A stretch of DNA of 64,000 bases from Zoroaster sp. YZ-2022 (GCA_029582265.1 CM055828.1:14729777-14793776), one strand, 5' to 3'. Counted from the stretch's first letter, positions 24,529 through 36,075 are shown. Program-made: numbers and translations. Notes: a model not told the origin generated them from the sequence alone.

Positions 24529-25925
24529 TAGAGATTCAAGTTTGTCTTGACACAAACTCTAGATGTTCGGGAGATGTAAAGGTCAAATTGGGGTCACCTT
24601 TTTGTAAATATATTTTTACAATTAACGATCAGTACAATGGTACAAAAATTGTGAATTTACCTCTTGTGGTTGTTGAAATATGATTTTTTTAAATATTAAA
24701 CTTTGACTTCCGGTTTGGACAGGAAGTAAGGTCAAATTGGGGTCACCTTTGTGCAAATATTTTTCGACAATTAACAATCTATACAATGGTGCAAAAAATG
24801 TCAATTTACATCTTGTGGTTGTTGAGATATGATTTTTGTTAAATATTAAACTTTGACTTCCAGTTTGGACAGCAAGTAAGGTCAAATTGGGGTCACTTTT
24901 TTGTAAATATTTTTGAGAATTAACGATCTGTAGAATGGTACAAAAATTGTGAATTTACCTCTGGTGGTTGTTGAGATATGATTTCTTTAAATATTAAACT
25001 TTGACTTCCGGTTTGGACAGGAAGTAAAGGTAAAATTGGGGTAACTTTTTTGTAAATATTTTTTGACAGTTAACGATCTGTACAATGGTACAACAAATTT
25101 GAATTTACCTCTTGTGGTTATTGAGATATGATTTTTTTTACATATTAAACTTTGACTTCCGGTTTGGACAGGAAGTAAGGTCAAATTGGGGTCACCTTTT
25201 TGTAAAATTGTTTTGACAAATAACGATCTGTACAATGGTGCAAAGATTGTGAATTTACCTCTTGTGGAAGATTTTGTTTTAAATATTAAACTTTGACTTC
25301 CGGTTTAGACAGGAAGTAAGGTCAAATTGGGGTCACCTTTGTGTAAAATTATTTTGACAATTAACGATCTGTACAATGGTAAAAAAATTGTGAATTTACC
25401 TCTTGTGGTTGTTGAGATATGATTTTTTTAAATATTACATTTTGACTTCCGGTTTGGACAGGAAGTAAGGTCAAATTGGGGTCACCTTTTTGTAAATATT
25501 TTTTGACAATTAACGATCTGTACAATGGTACAAAAATTGTGAATTTACCTCTTGTGGTTGTTGAGATATGATTTTTTTTAATATTAAACTTTGACTTCCG
25601 GTTTGGACAGGAAGGAAGGTCAAATTGGGTCATTTTTTTGTAAATATTTTTTGACAATTAACGGTCTGTACAATGGTATAAAAATTGTGAATTTACCTCT
25701 TGTGGTTGTTGAGATATGATTTTTTTAAATATTAAAATTTGACTTCCGGTTTGGACAGGAAGTAAGGTCAAATTGGGGTCACTCACAACTCGTGTTTCAT
25801 CTACTTGTTAAGTTATAAGTACATGCCAAGATTCAAGTTCATGTGAAGTTTGCAAGTATGTGTTTGCTACCGGACAGTTATTGGGAGAAGAAGTAGAAGT
25901 AAAAAAAAACTAAAAAACAAAAATA
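24528..25925 (-). mobile_element. Helitron-like non-autonomous element with 148-bp tandem core, copy 1
   Basis: Read on the minus strand, the 3' end is a hairpin (GTTTGTGTCAAGACAAAC) followed by GAATCTCTAG and then T. That is the Helitron arrangement: terminal hairpin, then CTRR, without terminal inverted repeats. The core (24590-25780) is about eight tandem units of 147-150 bp, each carrying GACTTCCGGTTTGGACAGG, GGTCAAATTGGGGTCAC and TAACGATCTGTACAATGG. The other end is a CTTCT-rich tract (minus strand). No Rep/helicase. All minus frames here are repeat translations. Confidence 0.6.
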
Positions 25926-25928
25926 AAA

Positions 25929-27020
25929 CTAGAGATTGGTGTTTGTATTGACAAACACTAGGTGTTTGGGACGACGTAAAGGTCAAATTGGGGTCACCTT
26001 TGTGTAAAATTGTTTTGACAATTAACGATCTGTACAATGGTGCAAAGATTGTGAATTTACCTCTGGTGGATGATTGTTTTTATTATTAAACTTTGACTTC
26101 CGGTTTGGACAGGAAGTAAAGGTCAAATTGGGGTCACCTTTGTGTAAATATTTTTGACAATTAACGATCTGTACAAAGGTACAGAAATTGTCAATTTACC
26201 TCTTGTGGTTGTTGAGATATGATTTTTTTAAATATTAAACTTTGACTTCCGGTTTGGACAGGAGGTAAGGTCAAATTGGGGTCACCTTTTTGTAAATATT
26301 TTTTGACAATTAACGATCTGTACAATGGTACAGAAATTGTGAATTTACCTCTTGTGGTTGTTGAGATATGATTTTTTTACATATTAAACTTTGACTTCCG
26401 GTTTGGACAGGAAGTAAGGTCAAATTGGGGTCACCTTTTTGTAAATATATTTTGACAATTAACAATCTATACAATGGAGCAAAAAATGTCAATTTACCTC
26501 TTGTGGTTGTTGAGATATGATTTTTTTAAATATTAAACTTTGACTTCCGGTTTGGACAGGAAGTAAGGTCAAATTGGGGTCACCTTTTTGTAAATATTTT
26601 TTGAAAATTAACGATCTGTACAATGGTGCAAAAATTGTGAATTTACCTCTTGTGGTTGTTGAGATATGATTTTTTTAAATATTAAACTTTGACTTCCGGT
26701 TTGGACAGGAAGTAAGGTCAAATTGGGGTCACCTTTTTGTAAATATTTTTTGACAATTTACGATCTGTACAATGGTACAAAAATTGTGAATTTAACTCTT
26801 GTGGTTGTTGAGATATGATATTTTTTAATATTAAACTTTGACTTCCGGTTTGGACAGGAAGTAAGGTCAAATTGGGGTCACTCACAACTCGTGTTTCATC
26901 TTCTTGTTAAGTTCTAACTACATGCCAAGTTTCAAGTTCATGTGAAGTTTGCAAGTATGTGTTTGTTACCGGACAGTCGCGGGGGAGAAGAAGAAGAAGA
27001 AGAAGAAGAAAAAAAAAACG
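25929..27020 (-). mobile_element. Helitron-like non-autonomous element with 148-bp tandem core, copy 2
   Basis: Head-to-tail with copy 1: the same CTAGAGATT start on the + strand, a TGTTTGTATTGACAAACA hairpin, about six 148-bp units (26095-26880), then the identical unique tail (CTCACAACTCGTGTTTCATC ... GTTACCGGACAGT) and a (GAA)n end at 26987-27010. Tail sequence and unit order are conserved between the copies; unit number differs. Confidence 0.6.
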
Positions 27021-27032
27021 AACAAAAACAAG

Positions 27033-27112
27033 AGGTGTTTCGGGCACATACCCGAACACCTAAAAAACCGTACAAAAACAATAGGTGTTTAGGGCACATA
27101 CCCGAACACCTA
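27033..27112. repeat. Two tandem hairpins, AGGTGTTT-GGG
   Basis: AGGTGTTTCGGGCACATACC and its continuation form a palindrome at 27033-27061. An almost identical palindrome sits 50 bp later (27083-27111). The stem sequence resembles the GGTGTTTGGG region beside the Helitron-like 3' hairpins, so these are probably extra terminal fragments of that family. Confidence 0.6.
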
Positions 27113-28964
27113 AATAATAGATAGATAGAGGCTTTATTGTGCAAATACACTGAGCGCTTATTCCGCATGACAGAACATTAAGTTCGCTTGAGTGTGAACT
27201 TTTGACGCATTCACTGTGACATGTGCGTTTTGTAAGTGGAGCCAAACAGGGTGTCCGAAGTGTCCCGACGTTTTTTAATAAAAGCACATGGTATTTTGAC
27301 GATCTAAAATATTCTAGCTCAATTGAAGGTTATCTTATATTCAATGTAAAAGAAATTTCCAATCGATAGATTAACAAAAGAAAACAAGAGATGCCAGTTT
27401 TTTTTATGTCAATCTTTGATGCAGACCACTGCCTTCGTTTTGTCTTTCAATTGAGCGTTTACCAGATGCACACTATAATGACTTCTTTTAGAATCATGCA
27501 TCATTGCCGATAGCTACGTAAGAGAACAATTTACGGATGTTTGTAAATGAGGAATGAGAAATGTTCATGATCTACATCAGCTAATGTTCAAAATGGCCAC
27601 CATCATGCGCCCACGGAATTTCAGACAAGAAGAACATAAAGGCATCTTGTGCCGCAGAGTACTCAAATGAAGACAATCCTGATAATACCACTAATCATAT
27701 CATCAGTACAAATGTTGTTGTATCATGTAATACTGAAAATATTTCTATAATATTCATCAAATAAATATAAGATGAATCATGAAGCTATTACAAAAGATGA
27801 AACGTTACATGATACAACTGATCAAGGCCACCATGCAAATATGACTGTGCCGTATACCCTGGAGGCGAAGAGTGTTACGCACAAAGCTTAGAATTTTAAA
27901 GCAATTTCATTTATGCGGGTAGTATTTGGAATTAACACAATACCCTGTGGCTGGATGACTCACATAGAATTACGACAGGTATGACAAATAGATATCGATT
28001 TCCTAGGAAAAAGTTCGTCTTTAACTCTCGGATTTGATGAAGTGGTTAAATAGAGGTAATTTACAGCATCAGACACCTCATTCTAATAACCGGACATTCT
28101 TATTATAAGAACTAGTACCGCCCTAAAAATGTTACTAACTAAAACTTGTACAGTATACTTATCCAGTTACTCTCAATCTGATTATCACAAACAATAATAC
28201 AGAGTATAGTACTGGTCTTGCTAAACGTTTAGTCGCATGTCACAACTTCTGGACTGCTGATGGGGTCTAATATTTCATAAACTAAAACAGAAACTTTGCT
28301 CTTTGTATAAATATGAAGTAATTTTAGGTCTTTCCGCACTAGGATGAAATCAATTATTTTGGTTTTAAATATCAAACCAGCAGTATTCAAAACAATATTG
28401 CCCGACTTACCTTTTCCAACCGTTCATTATGAATAGGCAAAGCGCTTTAACAAAGACTGTCTAGAATACGTGACCGATGTGTTAATTTAATTGTATGATT
28501 GGGTACAGGTGTTTCTTTTGGATAATGAAGACCAATATATTCTTAAAACCCTGCGGTTCATGGTGGTGCTATTTCATTCAGTCCGTTTGTAAACAATTGT
28601 TGTTTACTACGTCATGGAAAACTCAAATTCAGCCACTTTGCATAAGTTCTCTATTGATACAGTGCCTGATAACATGGTAAAAAAAAATTCAACCTGGGGT
28701 GAACCAGCAGACAACCCTTGCCAGCAGACAACCCATTGAAACAGTACAGCTGTTATCAATTGACATTACCGCACTAATCCCAGACATTGCCCAGACATTT
28801 CGGCAACCTGAGATGTTTATTTTGAGGTCTGGTTGTGGATATTAGAATGGCCAGACAAATAGAATCTCTTGGTTTCTCTGTAGAATGTCAGCAGTGCAAA
28901 AAATGTGCAAAAAAAATTGGTTTTGGGTAACAATTTTTTTTAAGGGATTGTGGGCTGGCACCCA
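27113..28964. other. No gene recognised
   Basis: AT-rich, no element or frame I can support. Confidence 0.4.
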
Positions 28965-29110
28965 TATAAAACTTTATATTTTGCTTGAAATTGTTTTCTT
29001 GGGTCTAGAGGGACTCAATAAGTCTGTTTACACCATTTGAGAAGGGATTGTGTGCTCCAATGTGAACGTTTTACACGCTATCCATACGTACTAAATTATT
29101 TAGTGCCTTC
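28965..29110 (+). repeat. Duplicated segment, copy 1
   Basis: The stretch with TTGCTTGAAATTGTTTTCTT, GGACTCAATAAGTCTG and ACGTTTTACACGCTAT is repeated at 29577-29722 with a few substitutions, in the same orientation and about 605 bp apart. Confidence 0.85.
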
Positions 29111-29182
29111 ATGCGCGCGAGGTTGTATATTGGGCACCCATATAAATGTTATAAGTTTTGAGGCTTTGCATGGTGGCATATC

Positions 29183-29574
29183 GATATCGTTTCGGTTTGC
29201 GGTAACACCATGTGTTTATCTCAACTAACGTGAAGCTGAGGTACAGGTTCTGAAAAGAACCGTATCGTACAACTCGTATCTCAACCTTCGTTAAGTGAGA
29301 AAGGTTCAAGGGAGAAACAATTTCGGGCAACTCCCCATGGTTCTCCCTGAACCATATTAACCCGTGAAGTCCCCATGGTTCTCCCTGAACCATATTTCTC
29401 ACTTAGCGACAGTAGAGAAAAACGAGTTGCCCGAAATTGGTTCTCCATTGAACCTTTCTCACTTAACGAAGGTTGAGATACGAGTTGTACGATACGGTTC
29501 TTTTCAGAACCTGTACCTCAGCTTCACGTTAGTTGAGATAAACACATGGTGTTACCGCAAACCGAAACGATATC
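29183..29574. mobile_element. 392-bp palindromic foldback element
   Basis: GATATCGTTTCGGTTTGCGG at the left is exactly inverted at the right end. The arms remain near-identical inward for about 170 bp (GTAACACCATGTG, ACGTGAAGCTGAGGTACAGG, GTACAACTCGTATCTCAACC). The centre holds a direct repeat of CCCCATGGTTCTCCCTGAAC (29328 and 29372). Core terminal sequence is shared with 17566-17710. The frames on both strands are mirror images and not genes. Confidence 0.85.
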
Positions 29575-29576
29575 AT

Positions 29577-29722
29577 ATAAATGTTTTTGCTTGAAATTGT
29601 TTTCTTGGGTCTAGAGGGACTCAATAAGTCTGTTTACACCATTTGAGAAGGGATTGTATGCCCCTATATGAACGTTTTACACGCTATTCAAACGTACTAA
29701 ATGATTTAGTCCCATCATGTGT
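29577..29722 (+). repeat. Duplicated segment, copy 2
   Basis: Direct repeat of 28965-29110. It abuts the right end of the palindrome, so the foldback element lies between, and at the edge of, the two copies. Confidence 0.85.
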
Positions 29723-29807
29723 TTGTGTGAATATATTGCGACCATGAACCGCAGAGTTGTGTATGAGGATACACATTCACTGCATAAATACTATTTGACC
29801 TATGTAT

Positions 29808-30095
29808 TAGGCCAAAACAGTCGTAGGTCATAGGTCATAGGTCGGCTTTAAAATTGGTGTGGTTAAGCGCTTTTTTATTATTCATTTTTAAATTAGAAAA
29901 ATGATGTAATACGTATAATTATACGATGTTATTGGAACCAGACCTAATTTAGCCATGCACAAAGTATGGTGGCTAAAAGGGTTTCATATTTCGGGCGAAC
30001 TTTCATACCCTATAAAAACAGCGTTTTAAAAACAGCGCTGCAGAATTCCAATCGATCCAGCAATTTTGGCTGCAATTGCACATCGTTTCAGATTT
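29808..30095 (+). repeat. Interspersed repeat related to the 22606 MITE
   Basis: Starts AGGCCAAAACAGTCGTAGG, then GGTCATAGGTCGGCTTTAAA, and later GCAGAATTCCAATCGATCCA and CAATTTTGGCTGCAATTGC. The same blocks occur in order at 58672-58840, and the first part at the minus-strand end of 22606-22924. The far end cannot be set. Confidence 0.55.
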
Positions 30096-30479
30096 AAAAA
30101 CTTTTTTTTTTAAATAAACAACAACCAAAATTTTAAAATGGCGACACCAGGTCTTACGCGACGGATACCGTTGTTTGCCTTAATGGTAATGTATTTATCA
30201 TTACTTGTTAAGACAATTTTCACATAAAATTAATTTGAAGTTTAAAATTAAACATTAATTCATGGTATAAACATTGCGGCACGGCGGCAGAACTAAGCGA
30301 GAGATAGTAACATGCGTGAGTGATTCATGCCCAAAGATTGGCCTTTTTAGAACCAAATACAAAGTTGCTACTCCGTGCACGTAGTAGTGAAATACATTTA
30401 ATATATATATCCATGATCCTTTGCTTTCCCTTTTCCCTATAAATGGATATGTTTTTATGTTTGTACTAAGCCTTTGTCT

Positions 30480-30595
<116 letters not shown>

Positions 30596-30731
30596 TGGGT
30601 GAGGGAGCTATCTTCATGCAGAGTGCTCGATGCTATGCAGAGCGTAGTATAGGAATGAAGACTTGCTGGAACGGTAGTTGTAACTCCGAGTTTCACGCTT
30701 ATGCGATAATCAGACAACATATATATATATA

Positions 30732-30993
30732 TACTACTCAAAACAATTTAGGGAACACCGGATTTTTAACATCAAATAGGTTTGAAATGTTCCATGAACC
30801 GGAATTTTCATTTGCAACCCCCTCTTTCAGTAGTCATGTCATGAAATGTGTTATCACTACATGCATCTTTTATCATCTGTTTCATTGTGCAGTTGTTTCT
30901 CATCAATTCTGTGAAACATTGTGTTTATCTGAAATAAATGATCTTGCTTTAACTGATATTATTCCGGTGTTCCCTAAATTGTTTTGAGTAGTA
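30732..30993. mobile_element. Tc1/mariner-type MITE (TACTACTCAAAAC)
   Basis: TACTACTCAAAACAATTTAG at the left is a precise inverse of the right end (CTAAATTGTTTTGAGTAGTA), with GGGAACACCGG/CCGGTGTTCCC continuing the TIR. Inserted within (TA)n, consistent with TA target preference. 262 bp, no transposase. Confidence 0.85.
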
Positions 30994-31354
30994 TATACAT
31001 GTATAATCACAGAGAAGCTCTCCATCATAAACGCCGACAAGAGGATACTCCTGAACAAACGACCCGAACTCATATCAAAATGCCGCCATGAAAACAAGTT
31101 CTACCTCTGCAACTTCAAAAGCGATGACACGTGACGAGGAACAGTACCGCGTCAACAAACCACAAACAAGCTTACACACAAGGCAAACAATAGGTAATTA
31201 CCACGCATCATTGAGCGAGTAACCTGTACGTGCGCGTGTAGGCCTATATATATAGGAGTAATCACTTGGTGACTATCAGTTGTCTGATGATCGCATAACG
31301 CGTGAAACTCGGAGTTACAACTACCAGCGTTCCACTAGTTTTACTACAAGTATA

Positions 31355-31432
31355 TAAATATATATATATATATATAAATATATATATATTATATAAATAT
31401 ATATATATATATATAAATATATATATATATAA
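31355..31432. repeat. Interrupted (TA)n / AAATATAT tract
   Basis: TA runs broken by AAATATATAT units. It forms the tail side of the tRNA-derived repeat that follows on the minus strand. Confidence 0.9.
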
Positions 31433-31456
31433 ACGGGTAGCGAGCAAGGAAAAATT

Positions 31457-31690
31457 GGCTGATGCCGGACTCGAACCCGTGACCTCTCGAATACCGCACG
31501 AGCGCTCTACCAACTGAGCTAACCAGCCCTTATGTTGGTGGGCGGTCCACTTATGCCAATTATCTATTGCTCTATGGGGCCAGGTCAGAGGCCAAACCAT
31601 ATCTGCCGAGTAGCCCAGGGATAAAGCCGTTCAGATGCAAACAACCTGGGTAACGGCAGTAGCGGGGATCACACTTGCGACACAAGCCAT
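31457..31690 (-). mobile_element. tRNA-derived SINE-like repeat, copy A
   Basis: On the minus strand 31528-31457 folds as a tRNA-like unit: a 7-bp acceptor pair (GGCTGGT/ATCAGCC), an intact A box (TAGCTCAGTTGGTAGAGC) and B box (GGGTTCGAGTCC). The anticodon arm has a mismatch and C at the U33 position, so it is not a functional tRNA gene. A constant 160-bp block lies beside it at 31529-31690. The same composite recurs at 42418 and 42725. Confidence 0.7.
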
Positions 31691-31699
31691 ATATATATA

Positions 31700-32782
31700 T
31701 ATACGATCAGGCTTATTATAAGGTTTTGCATTCCTAGTGACTAGTTATCTGCCACCAGTATTACAAAAAAATCAATGAGATCACTCAAATGAATGTTATC
31801 TGGAAGAGACTCGGGCAGGGTTTCATGTTCACGACATGACGCATGCCTATCTAAAGTACGTTTGATCGAGCTTTGTAAGTAGGACTCCAAAGTTGTCATG
31901 TCATGTTAGTAGGTGTGTTTTATGCACCCACTTGAGGGCATTATCGATTCCCTCCGTGAAAATCACGATGACTACCTGGTTTGTCGTTTCATGAATTTAA
32001 GATTGAAAGTGATTGCATACAAAGATACTGAATTTTGATGATATTTGAAGAGTACTTTGAGTTAGAGCAAGAACCAATTTTCTAGATTTTTCAAACACCG
32101 CTCATGCAGTCAGATATGAATATTTTAATACCAAACCAAATAAATATGTCAATTAAGTTGACAGCCTGAATTTATATGTAAACGGTTATCTATCATCTAC
32201 AAATTGTCCAGCGGAAATCTGGTCAGTCAGGTTTCTCTGCTAACACTCGATAGCTAAAAGCAAAATCCCATTTCCAAATGGACACCTTAAAGCACAAAGG
32301 TATCTACCTGACTTCAATCTCGAATTAAATACTAATAGCTGCTACGTTGGAAGACGATGCCGTGTAATTCGGTTGTTGTGGCGACAGCTCTTCGCTGGGG
32401 GAACGGTATTGGGCATTTGTAATACTTAAAAAGGGGGGGCACCTTAAAGCATACTATTCATCGCAAAAGCACAAGGGAATTGTCAAATTCACCGGTCTGG
32501 ATTGTTCAATTTCAACTCCTTGCAAATGTGTTCTCAGAATTTCTCATAATTCGCAAAGGTACTGAAATTATCATGGGAATAGGCAGAGGTTGAGTTCTCA
32601 AAAATTTAAAACAGCCAACATAATCTAGTATAACATTTCTTTTTATTCTTCGTAGTCTTTCAATTGAGTTGGAAAGTCTAGTGTGTTCTTCTCAGAGTCG
32701 TTTTAGAAAGAAAAAAAACAAATAATGAAAACCCTTTAAAAAAGTTCTCTTTCCCGTTAATTTATATATCAGTATATGTTTC
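31700..32782. other. No gene recognised
   Basis: Unassigned AT-rich sequence; no credible frame or element. Confidence 0.4.
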
Positions 32783-33004
32783 TTAAATGGGCAATATCGT
32801 CACGATCAACAGGGCATGAAATTAGAGTGCTAGTTTTAGATTACCTCAGTGACTTAAAAAAAATACCCCACATAGTAAGGTCATATTACCATTGCTGCTG
32901 CATAAATGAGCCAGTAAATTTCAGTCACTGTGTTCATTTTAAACTAGGATACCAATTCCATGCCCTGTTGAAAGACTTTGATCGTGACGATACTGTCCCT
33001 TTAA
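32783..33004. mobile_element. TTAA-flanked MITE, copy 3
   Basis: TTAAATGGGCAATATCGTCA at the left and GATCGTGACGATACTGTCCC then TTTAA at the right. Internal TTCAGTCACTG-GTTCATTTTAAACTAGGA blocks match copy 1. The 87-codon frame across it is not a gene. Confidence 0.75.
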
Positions 33005-33311
33005 TCTTCTCAGACAAAAGCAGTTATCAGATAATCTAAATGACTGCATTTCCAGTCTTAATAGAGTGCCGATTGCAGGTACCGTATAGATTGTTGAGTC
33101 CCTCCAGGTTAAATGATGATGATTTAATACGACTACTAAGGGTTAAATATCAATGGTGCACGGATTTTCTGGGTTAATTGGGCATTTATTAAATTCATAC
33201 TGGACAATTGACAATCAGGAATAAAACCTAAGGGCGGATACAGGTTTGCATGTGGCCAAATGAAGGTTCTCTTACGGGGGAGAAAGACTTATGTGTGGGA
33301 CCATGGTATTA

Positions 33312-33522
33312 TCCACCCACTGTCCAGCTTATGTTATATCAAACTCCATGGAAGTGGCCCATTATGTTTTATCAAACTTGCCGAAAAGTTTATATCAAAC
33401 GTTCTTTTAATGTTATATCGAATTTGCCCAAAATGTTAGGTCAAACTGTCCTGTAATGTTATATCAAACTTGCCCATAATGTTATATCAAACTTGCCCAT
33501 AATGTTATATCAAACTTGCACA
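33312..33522 (+). repeat. Degenerate 23-bp tandem array
   Basis: Units of AATGTTATATCAAACTTGCC recur every 23 bp; the last three copies are exact and earlier ones diverged. About nine units in all. Isolated ATGTTATATCA pieces continue to about 33710. Confidence 0.8.
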
Positions 33523-33994
33523 TCTCCAGTGAGTTGTTGTGACATTTATAATGTATTGTTTGTTGGTTCTGAGAAGAACCAGTGGTTTGTCAACTCAAGA
33601 GAAGTCAAATCACAGTTCATCATTCAGAACCAACACACACTATTACAACTAGATATATTACATGATGCTATTTCATCTTTCTGGATCATAATGTTATATC
33701 ATTGTCAGTTATAATGTTTTCTGGATCAGGATGTAATACCAAAAGTTATCTAGCTAGACCACCATAATTAATCGCCATCAGACTGTGTCCGTTTAGTGTT
33801 GGACGTATGCATGTTGTATCCAGTATTTCTTGCCTCTGACATTTTTCCATGATTAGTTTTCCTATTATGATGTAAAGTCATCCCTCCACCTTCTATTTAG
33901 ACCTGTCCCAGAACTTGGTTGTTACTGTTATTTTTTGTTCCATCTTTTTATATGCCCTACGTGCTATGTGGCCCAGCATACCAATCCCCATTTA

Positions 33995-36075
33995 GTTAGA
34001 TGTTCGTGCGACAGCGCGAACACCTCTTGAAATTGTTCGGTTTTTACAGAGCCTTCAAACTTGTCACATACTTAGACCATAACATGTAGTTGTCAATACA
34101 TTTATAACATATAGTTTCAGGTAAAGTTGTGACGTCATGGTGACATCATCAGATATTGAAATACACTAAAATCCAATTTTAATATTTCAAAAAATCATAT
34201 CTCATAAACCACAAAACATATTTACACAATCTTTGCATCACCTTACAGATCTTGAATTACACTCACTGGCCAAAAGTATTGCAACATGCTCAAAATAGCA
34301 CTTTACAAGTAACAGGTGAGATGATCATTTAATCCGATTTCATCGATCGTGTATTACAAAATTTCCGAGCAAGAACAGTAAAAAAGAATATTGACTTCAA
34401 AACACAGGCACTTTCAAGAAGTCTTAAGTAGTGTAAATAAAATAAAATAAATTATTGTAACACAGTTCTCCAAACTGAACTTTGGGGATGTTGCAATACT
34501 TATGGCCAGTGAGTGTATATGACATTTCGTACACATGTGACATTTCGTACATTTCTGAAGCACTTTTATAGGGTCTGCAGCCAACACGATATGGTATTTG
34601 GGCGTGCCTTCCGTGGACAAAATTACTATTGACATGTGACATTTTTTTAAATGTGACTGATGCCGTCATCACCTATCACAGCGCCCTCTGGCGGCGGGTT
34701 TAGAAAAACAATAATTTTCTATCTCAAAAACTGTAGGAAATTTGAATATGACTTCTGTGAATAAAATGATTAGTGACATCTTATCTTTAAAAAAAATATG
34801 TTTGATGACGTCATCAAAGTTCAGAGCGCCCCTAGCAGCATTTTTAAAAAGGGAATAATTTCCAATCTCAGATATTGAACCAAAGCAGGTACTAACGTTA
34901 TTTTTTGATGATCACGTCACCATGACGTCACAACTTTACCTAAAACTATGTCATAAATTTGTTGACAACTACATGCTATGGTCTAAGTATGTTTCAAGTT
35001 TGAAGGCCCTGTGAACTTTGGAACTATGTTTTTTATGTTCGATAAGTCTTATCGAGAAGAAGGAGAAGAAAAAACTAGAGCTCAAGTGTTTGTTAGAACA
35101 AACACACGGAGTTTGTGTCAACTTCCGGTTCAATCAAATTATCATCGATGATGATAATCATATTTTACAAAGGTGTATCATCTTTTATTATAACAATATC
35201 AATTTCATATTCGAAAGTCCTATCAATTTTGCTTTAGAATGTGTTGAATTTGAACTTCCTGTTTGGACCGGAAGTAAAGGTCAGATCAGGTGATTTGAAG
35301 GTCATATTTATGACACAATAAAACTTCCTCATATAAAAATAAGGTTAGTACCTGCTTTGGTTCAATATCTGAGATTGGAAATTATTCCCTTTTAAAAAAT
35401 GCCGCTAGGGGGCGCTCTGAACTTTGATGACGTCATCAAACATATTTTTTTAAAGATAAGATGTCACTAATCATTTTATTCACAGAAGTCATATTCAAAT
35501 TTCCTATGGTTTTTGAGATAGAAAATTATTATTTTTCTAAACCCGCCGCCAGAGGGCGCTGTGATAGGTGATGATGTCGTTAGTCACATGTTTTAAAAGG
35601 TCACATGTCAATAGTAATTTCGTCCACGGATGGCACGCCCAAATACCATATTGTGTTGGCTGCAGACCCTATAAAAGTGCTTCAGAATATTTTTTCACTT
35701 AAACTTCCGGTTTCGACCGGAAGGAAAGGTCAGACTGGGTCATTTCTGTGTACGAAATGTCACATACTTCAAGATCTGTAAGATGATGCAAAGATTGTGT
35801 AAATATGTTTTGTGGTTCATGAGATATGATTTTTTGAAATATTAAAATTGGATTTTAGTGTATTTCGATGCCTGATGACGTCACCATTACGTCACAACTT
35901 TACCTGAAACTATTTGTCATAAATTTATTGACAACTACATGTTATGGTCTAAGTATGTGTCAACTTTGAAGGCTCTGTGAACTTTGGAACTATGTTTTTT
36001 TGTTAGATAAGTTTCATCTAGAAGAAGGAGAAAAAAACTAGAGCTCAAGTGTTTGTTTGAACAAACACACGGTGT
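33995..36075. mobile_element. Cluster of a Helitron-like repeat family, part 1 (inverted pair)
   Basis: 34030-35080 runs in one direction (GGTAAAGTTGTGACGTCATG, GGGTCTGCAGCCAACACGAT, CAGCGCCCTCTGGCGGCGGG, then GAAGAAGGAGAAG). It ends at CTAGAGCTCAAG plus the hairpin TGTTTGTTAGAACAAACA. From about 35320 the same blocks return inverted up to 36075, ending in another CTAGAGCTCAAG/hairpin. Minus-strand reading gives hairpin then TTGAGCTCTAG, a Helitron-like 3' end. The short frames beginning M-N-F-G-T-M-F-F or E-Q-T-H-G-V are repeat translations. Confidence 0.6.
34258..34517. mobile_element. Tc1/mariner-type MITE (TACACTCACTGGCC), nested
   Basis: TACACTCACTGGCCAAAAGT with ATTGCAAC at the left is inverted at the right (GTTGCAATACTTATGGCCAG then TGAGTGTA). 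It interrupts the Helitron-like family, which is continuous at this point in the copies at 35760 and 38210, and so is younger than its host. 260 bp, no transposase. Confidence 0.85.

Noticed and set aside
24622..26492. Series of minus frames containing L-L-P-V-Q-T-G-S-Q-S
   Set aside because: Each is one or two units of the 148-bp tandem repeat; stops and shifts between units exclude a conserved protein.
31457..31528. Functional tRNA gene
   Set aside because: A and B boxes and acceptor pairing are present, but the anticodon stem has a mismatch and position 33 is C; the unit recurs as part of a longer repeat.
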